DNA from: CCMP332 sp040218795
GTDB lineage: Bacteria; Bacteroidota; Bacteroidia; Cytophagales; CCMP332
Assembly (NCBI GenBank): GCA_040218795.1
Contig: JAVJQT010000010.1
Span: 124,001-188,000, forward strand
Direction of reading: 5' to 3'
Length of the DNA: 64,000 nucleotides
Position 1 is the stretch's first letter; the number at the start of each line of letters is the position of its first letter. Made by a program: the position numbers and the translations under genes. The notes below the pieces were generated by a model, which ran no database searches, was not told where the DNA came from, and saw only the letters and a list, made by a program, of their open reading frames with translations. This document shows positions 16,948 to 25,357 of the stretch, in pieces.

Positions 16948-18230
16948 TGGAATATCTAGCTATAATCATGTTTTTAGTGGCATTTGGTTTATTGCTTTAC
17001 GGTTTTCCGGTGGCTTTCACTCTTGGAGGTACAGCCCTATTTTTTGGCTTTTTCTCTTTAGGCCCTGACTTCTTTTATGCACTTCCACTGCGGATTTTTG
17101 GTACAATGAATAATTACGTGCTTATCGCAGCACCACTGTTTATTTATATGGGAATCATGCTGGAAAAGTCTGGGCTGGCCGCTACCCTATTGGAAACCAT
17201 GGCCTTATTATTCGGAAGGCTTCGCGGAGGATTAGCAATTTCCGTGGTACTTGTGGGTGCCATGTTAGCTGCATCTACGGGAATTGTCGGAGCCACAGTG
17301 GTCACCATGGGATTGATTTCACTCCCAACCATGCTAAAACGCGGATATCATCCCGCATTGGCTACAGGAACCGTGGCGGCTTCGGGTACGCTGGGGCAAA
17401 TTATTCCTCCTTCCGTCGTACTCGTGCTTTTGGGAAGTGTATTAAATGTTTCTGTTGGCGAATTATTCAAAGAAGCATTGATTCCGGGCTTAGTTCTGGT
17501 TGCTCTTTATCTTTTATATATCGCATTCATTAGCAGGCTCAAACCGGATTGGGCGCCCGTTATTCCGCATAAAGAGATAAAAGAATTCAGGGATGAATTG
17601 ACCTTCAAATCCATTTTAATGGCATTTGTGCTGCCTTTTGCTTTGGTCGCTGCGGTATTGGGTACAATTTTCGCTGGTATAGCTTCTCCTACCGAAGCAG
17701 CGGCGGTAGGCGGATTGGGTGCCATTTTACTGACGGCCTTTAAGGGCAAATTAAATCGTAAAATTATAGCGGAAGTCAATATGGAAACCATGAAAATCAC
17801 ATCGATGGTTTTTATGATATTTATGGGAGCCACAGCATTTTCATTGGTTTTCAGAGGCCTGGGAGGTGATCACTTTTTATCTGAAATCGTGAGTGCTTCA
17901 AACCTCGACCCCATTATGTTTCTGATCATGGTGATGCTGATTGTCTTTGTGGCCGGCTTTTTTATTGATTTCATTGAAATCATTTTCATTATCGTTCCGG
18001 TTGTTTTGCCCATTTTTAAATTAATGGGTTTTGACCTGGTTTGGATTGGAATTCTGCTCGCTATCAATTTGCAGACCTCTTTTCTCACACCTCCTTTTGG
18101 TTTTGCTTTATTTTATCTCAAGGGCGTCGCCCCAACGGGAATCAAAAGCAGGGATATTTATAAAGGAGCTATTCCTTTTGTTATAATTCAAATGGCTTTT
18201 CTGATAGTATTAATACTGATGAGCCAATAA
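16947..18230 (+). CDS. TRAP transporter large permease (DctM-like)
   Basis: A 427-residue protein of about 12 membrane helices that forms the Na+-coupled channel part of a TRAP transporter. Family markers include PLFIYMGIMLEKSG, the GLISLPTMLKRGY and ASGTLGQIIPPSV stretches, ASPTEAAAVG, and the C-terminal LQTSFLTPPFGFALFYLKG. It is translationally coupled to the small permease. A TRAP system needs a periplasmic DctP; it must be elsewhere or in another operon. Taurine- or C4-dicarboxylate-type substrates are possible but not determined. Confidence 0.95.
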   Translation: MEYLAIIMFLVAFGLLLYGFPVAFTLGGTALFFGFFSLGPDFFYALPLRIFGTMNNYVLIAAPLFIYMGIMLEKSGLAATLLETMALLFGRLRGGLAISVVLVGAMLAASTGIVGATVVTMGLISLPTMLKRGYHPALATGTVAASGTLGQIIPPSVVLVLLGSVLNVSVGELFKEALIPGLVLVALYLLYIAFISRLKPDWAPVIPHKEIKEFRDELTFKSILMAFVLPFALVAAVLGTIFAGIASPTEAAAVGGLGAILLTAFKGKLNRKIIAEVNMETMKITSMVFMIFMGATAFSLVFRGLGGDHFLSEIVSASNLDPIMFLIMVMLIVFVAGFFIDFIEIIFIIVPVVLPIFKLMGFDLVWIGILLAINLQTSFLTPPFGFALFYLKGVAPTGIKSRDIYKGAIPFVIIQMAFLIVLILMSQ

Positions 18231-18232
18231 AA

Positions 18233-18275
18233 AACCGGGAATCAGCCTATTGCCAAAACCCGGTTCAATTATTTT
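18233..18275. terminator. Hairpin terminator between TRAP permease and desaturase
   Basis: AACCGGG (18233-18239) and CCCGGTT (18259-18265) form a seven-base stem, followed by an A/T-rich stretch with a run of T on the plus strand; an A-run before it could serve the minus strand. It separates convergent genes. Confidence 0.7.
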
Positions 18276-18286
18276 TTCCAGAAAAT

Positions 18287-19069
18287 TTAGGCCGCTTTAT
18301 CCATATTGGCGTCTACCATAGCGGGTACCACTTTTTCCCTTTTCTTCATCTTAATTATTCCCAAAGCCGCGAAAAGCCTGATAAACACATAAGTCGGGTC
18401 AATTTCATGCCATCTGATTCCTCCAAAATTGGCACGATCACCAAATCGGTGATGATTATTGTGATAGCTTTCTCCCATCATTAAAATATCAAGCGGCAGT
18501 AAATTTTTAGAGGTATCGCTTACTTTAAAATTGATGTAGCCATATTTATGGGCAAACCAATTGATTATTGCACCGTGAATTGGTGAAAGTAAAAACTGAA
18601 TTGGCAATAATAACCACAACCACCAAACATCAGCGAATGTATAGTATACGTAAACATAAAAACTTCCCCACATAATTCTTGAAACCCAAGATCTGGCAAA
18701 TTTGTCAAATAAAGGCCATTTGGGTGTGTTTTTGGTGAATCGTTCTTCCACTTCCATTTCTCCATTTCCTATGGCGGAATATATCGTTTTGGTCTTCCAC
18801 ATCATTTTGAATATCGACTCATCGTATTTTGGAGAATGAGGATCGTTTTCTGTGTCGGCAAAGGCGTGGTGCATCCTGTGCATAACACCATATCCATAGG
18901 CGCTCAGGTAATTAGAGCCCTGGAAAATCCATGTTAATACAAAGAAAACTTTCTCCCATGCTTTCGACATGGTAAACATTTGATGAGATGCATATCTGTG
19001 AAGAAAAAAGGTTTGGAAAAACAAAGATCCGTACCAATGCAATAAAAAGAAGGGGATTATTACTTCCAT
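18287..19069 (-). CDS. Acyl-CoA/fatty acid desaturase (delta-9 type)
   Basis: A 260-residue membrane di-iron desaturase. It has the three His boxes: HRYASH (24-29), HRMHH (64-68) and HNNHH in ESYHNNHHRFGDR (about 200). The hydrophobic segments fit a four-helix topology. The stearoyl-CoA-desaturase-like family introduces a double bond in saturated acyl chains and helps adjust membrane fluidity. The protein is shorter than eukaryotic enzymes but normal for Bacteroidota. No ferredoxin or reductase lies next to it. Confidence 0.93.
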   Translation of the reverse strand: MEVIIPFFLLHWYGSLFFQTFFLHRYASHQMFTMSKAWEKVFFVLTWIFQGSNYLSAYGYGVMHRMHHAFADTENDPHSPKYDESIFKMMWKTKTIYSAIGNGEMEVEERFTKNTPKWPLFDKFARSWVSRIMWGSFYVYVYYTFADVWWLWLLLPIQFLLSPIHGAIINWFAHKYGYINFKVSDTSKNLLPLDILMMGESYHNNHHRFGDRANFGGIRWHEIDPTYVFIRLFAALGIIKMKKREKVVPAMVDANMDKAA

Positions 19070-19131
19070 GAAATAGTCGTTTTAGTCTTTAATATATAAG
19101 ACAATGTCAAATCAATTTTGTGACAAAAATA

Positions 19132-19740
19132 TTACTTTTTTTTATTAAAGGTCTCAGAAGTGAAGTCTGAGATCAGCTGAGTGATGTGTCCTTTGCGGCT
19201 GGCATTCTTAATGCTATCGAGCAAATCCATTTGTGAAAATGACTTTGGAATGCTTTTAAAATCGGTATTATTCAATTTTGATTTAGCTCTAGAAACGATT
19301 TTTCTGCAATTTTCCGCTTTCCGGTCAAATATCAATTGAAGATCTTCATATTCAACATTAAACCCTTCTCTAAGCACATAAATAGCCTGCTCAATCGGTT
19401 CAAGTTTTCTATGAATGTATCTCCATGCTTCATTTAACTGATTTTCAAGATCAAAATGATTTAAACCTTCTTCCACGTCCCGGTCTTCCAAGGTATCATG
19501 TACAGCCTCGATGTGGAGATTTTGACGGTCTTTTCTCGATTTTATGATGTTAAGACAAATATTGGTGACCATTCTCACCAGATAGGCCTTTACATTTTCA
19601 ATTTTACTTGTGTCAATGGTAAACCACTTGACAAAAGCATCGTGTACAGCATCTTCGGCATCTGCCATGGATCCCAGCATATTATAGGCTATGGATTTTA
19701 AGCTGTTTTGATAAATCGATATGTCTTGAACTGTTGCCAA
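19132..19740 (-). CDS. ECF-type RNA polymerase sigma factor, short ECF41/SigJ-like
   Basis: About 202 residues. Region 2 reads LKSIAYNMLGSMADAEDAVHDAFVKW, the signature of the ECF41/SigJ group, and region 4 reads AIYVLREGFNVEYEDLQLIF followed by RKAENCRKIVSRAKSKL. ECF41 proteins normally end in a SnoaL-like domain that controls activity; here only about 30 residues follow region 4. I chose the TTG at 19740 because a -7 element (TAACTTTG) lies just upstream on this strand; a longer TTG start at 19812 would place that element inside the gene. No anti-sigma gene lies nearby. Confidence 0.8.
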   Translation of the reverse strand: MATVQDISIYQNSLKSIAYNMLGSMADAEDAVHDAFVKWFTIDTSKIENVKAYLVRMVTNICLNIIKSRKDRQNLHIEAVHDTLEDRDVEEGLNHFDLENQLNEAWRYIHRKLEPIEQAIYVLREGFNVEYEDLQLIFDRKAENCRKIVSRAKSKLNNTDFKSIPKSFSQMDLLDSIKNASRKGHITQLISDFTSETFNKKK

Positions 19741-19758
19741 TTTTCTCAATTGAATCCA

Positions 19759-19766
19759 CAAAGTTA
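19759..19766 (-). promoter_or_regulatory. -7 element upstream of the sigma factor gene
   Basis: On the minus strand this reads TAACTTTG, an exact TAnnTTTG match, 18 bases before the TTG at 19740. It supports the shorter start. No clear -33 element is seen. Confidence 0.45.
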
Positions 19767-19927
19767 ATGATATATTTGATTGATTACTCCGGGGATGAAA
19801 TAATCTAACCAAGAAAGTGCTTCATTGGTTCTCTTTACTTCATATTAAAATTTGGATTTACTTTTCAAACCACAAAAGCGTAAATTCCTGACTTAATCAT
19901 CCAAAATCAAAAATAACAAGCATTATT

Positions 19928-20380
19928 ATGGGCAAAGCGATTTATTTGAAAGTAGAAAAAGAGCTGAATCATCCTAAGAGCAAAGTATGGGAGACTGTCG
20001 CTTTAGGCTTCGGCGAGGTGGCTAAGTACAATCCGGCATTGACTTCCTCTAAATTTGATTCTGAAAAAAGAGAAGGAGTAGGCACCAAAAGACACTGTGA
20101 ATTTAAACCCAAAGGCCATATAAAAGAGGAAATTACCGAATGGAATGAAAACGAATCATTTACTCTGGAATTCACAGAATCATCTGTACCAATGGGATTT
20201 ATGAAAAGCAAATTTTCATTCAATGGTGATGAAGAACGCACATTGCTTAGTCAGGAATTCTGGTACAGGATGAAAGCGCCAATGGGCTGGTTGAGTTGGA
20301 TGATGAAAGGAAAAATGAAAAAGACTTTGGTTACCGGTCTTGATGGCCTTGAAAAATATTTAAACAATGGCAGTAAGTGA
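19928..20380 (+). CDS. SRPBCC-superfamily protein
   Basis: A 150-residue protein with the START/Bet v1-like fold pattern: an opening strand (KVEKELNHPKSKVWETVALGFGEVAKYNPA), a central EGVGTKRHCEFK strand with KEEITEWNENESF, and a long C-terminal helix with LVTGLDGLEKYL. Members of the polyketide cyclase/dehydrase group bind hydrophobic ligands; the ligand is unknown here. It overlaps the TfoX-like gene by 14 bases, so the two form one operon. Confidence 0.85.
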   Translation: MGKAIYLKVEKELNHPKSKVWETVALGFGEVAKYNPALTSSKFDSEKREGVGTKRHCEFKPKGHIKEEITEWNENESFTLEFTESSVPMGFMKSKFSFNGDEERTLLSQEFWYRMKAPMGWLSWMMKGKMKKTLVTGLDGLEKYLNNGSK

Positions 20381-20696
20381 AAACTATTTAAGCTTTCTAA
20401 AAGATCAGCTCGTAGGTATTGCGCCTTTTGAAGTTAAAAAAATGTTCGGAGGTTATGGTTTTTTTAAAGATGGACTTATGTTCGCTATGGTGGGTAATGA
20501 CTCATTCCGACTGAAAGTAGACCACACAAATGAAAACGATTATATAGCCAAAGGCATGAAACCGTATTATTCGGATTCAAAGAAGAAAGGCATGCCCTAT
20601 TGGGAAGTACCTGCGGATGTCCTTGAAGATAAAAACCAATTGACCATTTGGGCCAATAAATCAATTGAAATTGCTAAAACCACCAAGGGTAAATAG
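20367..20696 (+). CDS. TfoX/Sxy N-terminal domain protein
   Basis: A 109-residue protein of only the TfoX N-terminal domain. The KKMFGGYGFFKDGLMFAMV segment and the KGMPYWEVPADVLED segment are typical. In gamma-proteobacteria TfoX/Sxy activates competence genes, but short single-domain forms are common and mostly uncharacterised, so a competence role should not be assumed. Start codon lies inside the end of the SRPBCC gene. It ends 3 bases before the convergent SulP gene. Confidence 0.85.
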   Translation: MAVSENYLSFLKDQLVGIAPFEVKKMFGGYGFFKDGLMFAMVGNDSFRLKVDHTNENDYIAKGMKPYYSDSKKKGMPYWEVPADVLEDKNQLTIWANKSIEIAKTTKGK

Positions 20697-20699
20697 TTT

Positions 20700-22229
20700 C
20701 TAAATTTTATCAACTACTACCTTATAGGTCGGATCTTCAATCACATTGACATCGATTATCTTATCCGCATTTTTAAGTAGTTTTCTGCAATCAGCGCTCA
20801 AATGTTTTAAATGAACAGTTTTTCCGAGTTTTTCATAGCGCTCGGTAATTTTATTCAATGCTTCAATCGCCGACATATCAACAATTCTGCTTTCCGCAAA
20901 GTCAATGATTACCTCTTCCGGGTCATTTAGCACATCAAATTTTTCATTAAATGCGGTAACAGATCCAAAAAATAGCGGTCCGTAAATTTCATAACGCTTA
21001 ATGCCCTTTTCATCGATGGTTTTTCTTGCTCTGATTCGTTTGGCATTGTCCCATGCAAATACCAAAGCCGAGATAATTACGCCAATGATTACTGCCAGAG
21101 CAAGGTTGTGAAGAAATACGGTTACCAGGGTAACCATCACCATGACGAAAATATCCGATTTTGGCATTTTATTGAAAGTCCTCAAACTCGCCCATTCAAA
21201 TGTTCCAATCGCGACCATGATCATTAAACCGGTTAATGCAGCCATAGGCACCTTCTCTATCAGACCAGAGCCAAACATCACAAAAATCAATAGCATTACC
21301 GAGGCTACAATTCCCGAAAGTCTGGCTCTGGCGCCATTGGATACATTTATCAGACTCTGACCGATCATCGCGCAACCTCCCATGCCTGAAAACAATCCGG
21401 ATAAGACATTAGCTGCACCTTGTGCTACCGCTTCTTTATTACCGCTTCCTCGGGTTTCTGTTATTTCATCCACGATATTCAAAGTCAACAAACTTTCAAT
21501 TAAGCCCACGCCTGCTACAATTGCCGCAAATGGAAAAATAATTCCAAGTGTTTCCAGATTCCAGGGAATATTTGGAATATGAAATGGAGGAAAGCCGCCT
21601 TGTATAGAGGCAATATCACCAACCGTTTTAGTAGGAATATCAAAGAATGCCACAAGACCGAAAACTGTTAATATGGCCATCAATGACGCCGGAACTGCTT
21701 TTGTCAGTTTTGGCAAACCGTATATAATCGCCATTGTAAGCAATACCAATCCCAACAATATGTACATGGCTGAACCGCTGAGGATATTGCCCGAGGCATC
21801 TTTGAATTGATCCAATTGTGACATAAATATCACTATGGCCAAACCGTTGACAAAACCAAAAATAACCGGATGAGGCACCAGGCGAATCAGTTTACCCAAT
21901 CGGAGAAATCCCGCTGCCAATTGAATAAGCCCGGCCAAAACCACAGTTGCAAATACATATTCCACGCCGTAATCCTTGGCCAAAACAACTATTACAACGG
22001 CCACGGCACCTGTAGCACCGGATATCATACCGGGTCTTCCACCAAAAATGGAAGTAACTAATCCCATTACAAATGCAGCATAAAGGCCTGTCAAAGGGCT
22101 TAATCCTGCAATCATTGCAAAGGCGACGGCCTCCGGCACTAAAGCCAATGCCACCGTTAGGCCTGATAATACTTCTGTTTTATAATCTACACTTTGCTTA
22201 AAGTCAAAGAGATTAAAGATCTTCTTCAT
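20700..22229 (-). CDS. SulP-family anion transporter with STAS domain
   Basis: A 509-residue SLC26/SulP transporter. The first 400 residues are strongly hydrophobic (10-14 helices) and begin with the family motif VALALVPEAVAFAMIAGLSPLTGLYAAF. Further markers are GATGAVAVVIV, SGLFSGMGGCAMIGQSLINV and the GARARLSGIVASV stretch. A cytoplasmic STAS domain (about 410-505) contains VIIDFAESRIVDMSAIEAL. Substrates of the family include sulfate, bicarbonate and other anions; the sequence alone does not decide. A second SulP gene lies at 61870 beside a carbonic anhydrase. Confidence 0.93.
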   Translation of the reverse strand: MKKIFNLFDFKQSVDYKTEVLSGLTVALALVPEAVAFAMIAGLSPLTGLYAAFVMGLVTSIFGGRPGMISGATGAVAVVIVVLAKDYGVEYVFATVVLAGLIQLAAGFLRLGKLIRLVPHPVIFGFVNGLAIVIFMSQLDQFKDASGNILSGSAMYILLGLVLLTMAIIYGLPKLTKAVPASLMAILTVFGLVAFFDIPTKTVGDIASIQGGFPPFHIPNIPWNLETLGIIFPFAAIVAGVGLIESLLTLNIVDEITETRGSGNKEAVAQGAANVLSGLFSGMGGCAMIGQSLINVSNGARARLSGIVASVMLLIFVMFGSGLIEKVPMAALTGLMIMVAIGTFEWASLRTFNKMPKSDIFVMVMVTLVTVFLHNLALAVIIGVIISALVFAWDNAKRIRARKTIDEKGIKRYEIYGPLFFGSVTAFNEKFDVLNDPEEVIIDFAESRIVDMSAIEALNKITERYEKLGKTVHLKHLSADCRKLLKNADKIIDVNVIEDPTYKVVVDKI

Positions 22230-22365
22230 GCAAAAAAATTATATGCTTTTAAATGGCTTTTCTAAAATAGCGCGCGAAGGTAAGATGATGAAATCAGAAA
22301 ATCGAATAGTTTTAGAATATTTAATAACTTTAATAAGTATATCCTCCCCATAAAATAACAGGACG

Positions 22366-22776
22366 ATGAAGATTTTTAGAAATATACTTTCACTTGTAGT
22401 CGGCTGGCTGGCCGGCAGTATTGTAAACATGGGCCTGATTCAATTGGGCCATAATATATTCCCCATAGAAGGAATTGATATCAATGATATGGATGCCCTC
22501 GCAACTGTAATGCCTGATCTCGAAATGAAGTATTTTATTTTCCCATTTCTGGCCCATGCCCTCGGCACATTGGTAGGAGCGGCAGTTGCATATCTCATCG
22601 CGGCATCACATAAAATGAAATTTGTTTACTCCGTAGGTGGATTATTTCTTTTAGGAGGAGTACTTGCAGGAATAATGCTCAATAGCCCTACCTGGTACAA
22701 TGCCATCGATTTTATTTTTGCCTATATTCCAATGGCATGGCTCGGAGGAAAAATCGCTGAGAAAATTCAGAGTTGA
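22366..22776 (+). CDS. Small four-helix membrane protein, unknown
   Basis: A 136-residue protein with four hydrophobic segments (about 5-25, 52-80, 86-106 and 112-132), Gly-rich helices (VVGWLAGSIVNMG, ALGTLVGAAVAYLIA) and a short acidic loop DINDMDAL. No known domain is recognised. It is the first of three closely spaced genes (7 bases to the next, and the third abuts the second), so an operon with the DUF1801 and VOC genes is likely. Confidence 0.75.
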   Translation: MKIFRNILSLVVGWLAGSIVNMGLIQLGHNIFPIEGIDINDMDALATVMPDLEMKYFIFPFLAHALGTLVGAAVAYLIAASHKMKFVYSVGGLFLLGGVLAGIMLNSPTWYNAIDFIFAYIPMAWLGGKIAEKIQS

Positions 22777-22783
22777 TTGGCCA

Positions 22784-23212
22784 ATGAAACTGAAAAGCAA
22801 TCCACAAGTTGATCAGACCATTATTAAATATCCAAAAAAAGCACAGGATAAGCTCGATGAAATCAGGAATTTGATATTGAACACCGCCGAAGAAATCGAG
22901 GAAATTGCTGTTCTTGAAGAAACCTTAAAATGGGGAGAACCCAGCTATTTAAGCAAAATCGGAAGCACGCTAAGAATGGACTGGAAAGCCAAAAATCCGG
23001 AGCAAGTGGCAATATATTTCAAATGCACCTCTAAGCTCGTTCCCACATTTAGGTCAATTTTTGGTGATTCACTTCAATACGAAAACAACCGCGCCATTTT
23101 ATTGGATTTGGAAAAGGAACTTCCCCTTGAGAAACTGAAAACCTGTATATCCATGGCCCTGCGTTATCACAAAATAAAAAATCTTGAATTATTAGGCTAT
23201 CAAAACCATTAA
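22784..23212 (+). CDS. DUF1801 (YdhG/YjbR-like) domain protein
   Basis: About 142 residues. The pattern KAQDKLDEIRNLILNTAEEIEE, then TLKWGEPSYL, then MDWKAKNPEQVAIYFKC fits DUF1801, a small alpha/beta family of unknown biochemical role. I used the ATG at 22784, seven bases after the previous stop; a longer frame from 22700 would overlap the membrane protein by 77 bases and carries no family sequence. The next gene starts directly after its stop. Confidence 0.85.
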   Translation: MKLKSNPQVDQTIIKYPKKAQDKLDEIRNLILNTAEEIEEIAVLEETLKWGEPSYLSKIGSTLRMDWKAKNPEQVAIYFKCTSKLVPTFRSIFGDSLQYENNRAILLDLEKELPLEKLKTCISMALRYHKIKNLELLGYQNH

Positions 23213-23596
23213 ATGAAACACAAACTCACCCATTTCGCCATTCATACAGATGATATTCAGCGTGCAAAATCCTTTTACAAAGCCGTTTTTGACTGGGCTT
23301 TCAATACCTATGGTCCCGATGATTTTTTTCAGATTAAAACCGGAGATACAGAAAATGATGAACTGATTGGTGCATTGCAATCAAGAAAATACTCAGCAAT
23401 TAAGGAAAAGATCAATGGGCTGGAAGGCACAATTGGTGTGGAAAATATCGATGAAATAATCGAAAAAGTTGATTCCAATGGCGGTAAAATAGTCCTGCCC
23501 AAAACCTCCATTCCCCATGTTGGCTGGATATGCAAATTTCTGGATACTGAAGGGAATTTACTTTGTGCCATGCAGTATGATGCAAATGCACAATAA
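23213..23596 (+). CDS. VOC-family (glyoxalase-like) protein
   Basis: A 127-residue single-unit vicinal-oxygen-chelate protein. It has the opening HFAIHTDDIQRAKSFYKAVFDWAF and a paired second half with GVENIDEIIEKVDSNGGKIV and the end FLDTEGNLLCAMQ. The metal-binding His and Glu are plausible at His11 and in TEGN near the C-terminus. The family includes glyoxalases, extradiol dioxygenases and antibiotic-resistance proteins; the substrate cannot be read. Confidence 0.88.
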   Translation: MKHKLTHFAIHTDDIQRAKSFYKAVFDWAFNTYGPDDFFQIKTGDTENDELIGALQSRKYSAIKEKINGLEGTIGVENIDEIIEKVDSNGGKIVLPKTSIPHVGWICKFLDTEGNLLCAMQYDANAQ

Positions 23597-23616
23597 TTTC
23601 AATTTGCTTTTTAATA

Positions 23617-24270
23617 TTATTCGGCTTTACTAATCAGAATAGAAAAACCTGTCTCAAGATTTAAGCCACTCCAGTCGGTAGTAAACTTGCTGGTACGGGT
23701 TTTTCCATATTCATAATTCAATTTTACAAAATAGTTAACCTGATCTATTCCTCTGAATAAATAACCTATTCCCACTAAAAATCCGGGAGATGCTAGCTCG
23801 AGGGCTCTGGAATTGTCCTTATAATTGTTGTAAATCAAGGCTGAACTAAGGGTGATAAAAGATTTTTTGGAAATTTTCTCCACTCTGGATAATCCAAATG
23901 CAATTCTATTTCGATTTAAAGCATAAGAAGAATCACTAATATTTCCATTTGGAATACCGAGGCTATCCATGCCTTCTACCTCAAAATCTGTATTCATTGA
24001 ATATCGGCCATATTTCAGAAAGGCGAAAAAATCGCTTCCCGTGTCGCCAAGTTCAAAACCGATATTCCATTGAAAAGCATTGCGGGCATTGTATGTTGAT
24101 TTTAAATAGTGGTCGTTTATTTCATGAATACCAAAATCAGCGGAGATATTTAAAAAGCCATAGCTGTATTGTGGTTTTTGCGCCAGAAGTTGCTTTTCCT
24201 GGGCCTTTGCTGTGCTAAAAAGCAAAACTGGAAATGAAAGAATCAGTATTTTTTTTAATAAATAATCCAT
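23617..24270 (-). CDS. Probable outer-membrane beta-barrel protein, unknown
   Basis: A 217-residue protein with signal peptide (about 1-23, ending AKAQ). The body alternates short amphipathic strands with turns (for example AFQWNIGFELG, FFAFLKYGRYSM, NYFVKLNYEYGKTR), typical of an 8-10-strand outer-membrane barrel. The last strand, LNLETGFSILIS, fits barrel-ending patterns weakly. No specific family is recognised. Transcription is on the minus strand, apart from the Bat cluster by 34 bases. Confidence 0.7.
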   Translation of the reverse strand: MDYLLKKILILSFPVLLFSTAKAQEKQLLAQKPQYSYGFLNISADFGIHEINDHYLKSTYNARNAFQWNIGFELGDTGSDFFAFLKYGRYSMNTDFEVEGMDSLGIPNGNISDSSYALNRNRIAFGLSRVEKISKKSFITLSSALIYNNYKDNSRALELASPGFLVGIGYLFRGIDQVNYFVKLNYEYGKTRTSKFTTDWSGLNLETGFSILISKAE

Positions 24271-24304
24271 GTTTTAAATATAGATTATTCTCGAAAAATC
24301 TTAT

Positions 24305-25357
24305 CTAATCCTCCAGCGCATTAAACAAAAATGTATTTTTTAGTAGCAACCAGAAAAGAAAAACGCATATCGCCCAGATCAGATAGGCCATGTAATAATC
24401 CATGGTGTCTTTATAACGCGTTTCTTTAATTTCCGCTTTTTCGTATTTATCTATGGTTAGAAAAATCTCTTCCAAAGCATCATTGTTGGAGGCGCGGAAA
24501 AATTTTCCCGAACCGATATATGCAATTTGCCTAAGTGTGGATTCATCCAGTGAGCTTTCTACGTATTGCGTTCTACCAAAAAAATCTTTTCCATAGGGTA
24601 CCTTTCCCTCCTTACCCACTCCAATGGTGTATATTTTAATACCATAGGCTGCTGCCAGCTCAGCGGCTGTTACAGGATCTATATTGCCCACATTACTTTC
24701 GCCATCACTCAATAGGATCATCACTTTTGATTTTGTATCCGATTCCCTCATACGATTGACCGCAACCCCAAGGGCTGAACCAATGGCTGTGCCGCTTTTT
24801 TGTATCATTTTTAAATGAATATCATCGATATTACTGTAGAGCAACTCATAATCAGTTGTTAGCGGTGCAAGTGAATAAGCCTCACCTGAGAAAACAACAA
24901 GGCCAATTCTGTCCTGAAAACGGCCTTCTATAAATTCCCTTGCCACGTTCTTGGCGGCTTCCAGGCGGTTAGGTCGAAAATCCTGAAGATCCATGGATTC
25001 GGAAATATCGAGAACCAGCATTATATCGATCCCTTCGGTCCATTGTTCTACGCTTTCATTGGTTTTTTGAGGGCGGGCAAGGGCAATTATAATCAAAGCG
25101 ATAAATAGACTAAAAATCACATCCGGAATAAATCTCAAGAGACTTATGGCTTGCCATTTTATATCCTTTTTTGGCAATGCTATTTCCAGTTTTTGTCTCA
25201 GGCGAATAAAAAACAGCCATCTCAAAAAAAACATGAGTGGAATGATCAACAAAGCATAAAAGAATTCCGGATTGGCCCAGCTAAAAGATTTTAATACTTC
25301 GGGCTTAAACCAAAAAATAGAAAACCAGGCCCAATAATCGTTTAAAAGATCAGGCAT
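24305..25357 (-). CDS. VWA-domain membrane protein (BatA-like)
   Basis: A 350-residue protein with two N-terminal hydrophobic segments (about 28-46 and 75-95) around an RQKLEIALP loop, then a von Willebrand A domain (about 105-300) carrying the MIDAS motif DISESMD (DxSxS) and LLSDGESNVG, and one C-terminal helix (about 325-345). This is the BatA/BatB arrangement of the aerotolerance cluster. In Bacteroides and other bacteria the cluster is linked to stress tolerance. It overlaps the upstream gene by 8 bases. Confidence 0.93.
   Translation of the reverse strand: MPDLLNDYWAWFSIFWFKPEVLKSFSWANPEFFYALLIIPLMFFLRWLFFIRLRQKLEIALPKKDIKWQAISLLRFIPDVIFSLFIALIIIALARPQKTNESVEQWTEGIDIMLVLDISESMDLQDFRPNRLEAAKNVAREFIEGRFQDRIGLVVFSGEAYSLAPLTTDYELLYSNIDDIHLKMIQKSGTAIGSALGVAVNRMRESDTKSKVMILLSDGESNVGNIDPVTAAELAAAYGIKIYTIGVGKEGKVPYGKDFFGRTQYVESSLDESTLRQIAYIGSGKFFRASNNDALEEIFLTIDKYEKAEIKETRYKDTMDYYMAYLIWAICVFLFWLLLKNTFLFNALED

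Noticed and set aside
22239..22430. 63-residue minus-strand frame upstream of the SulP gene
   Set aside because: Overlaps the start of the membrane protein gene at 22366 and has no recognisable features.
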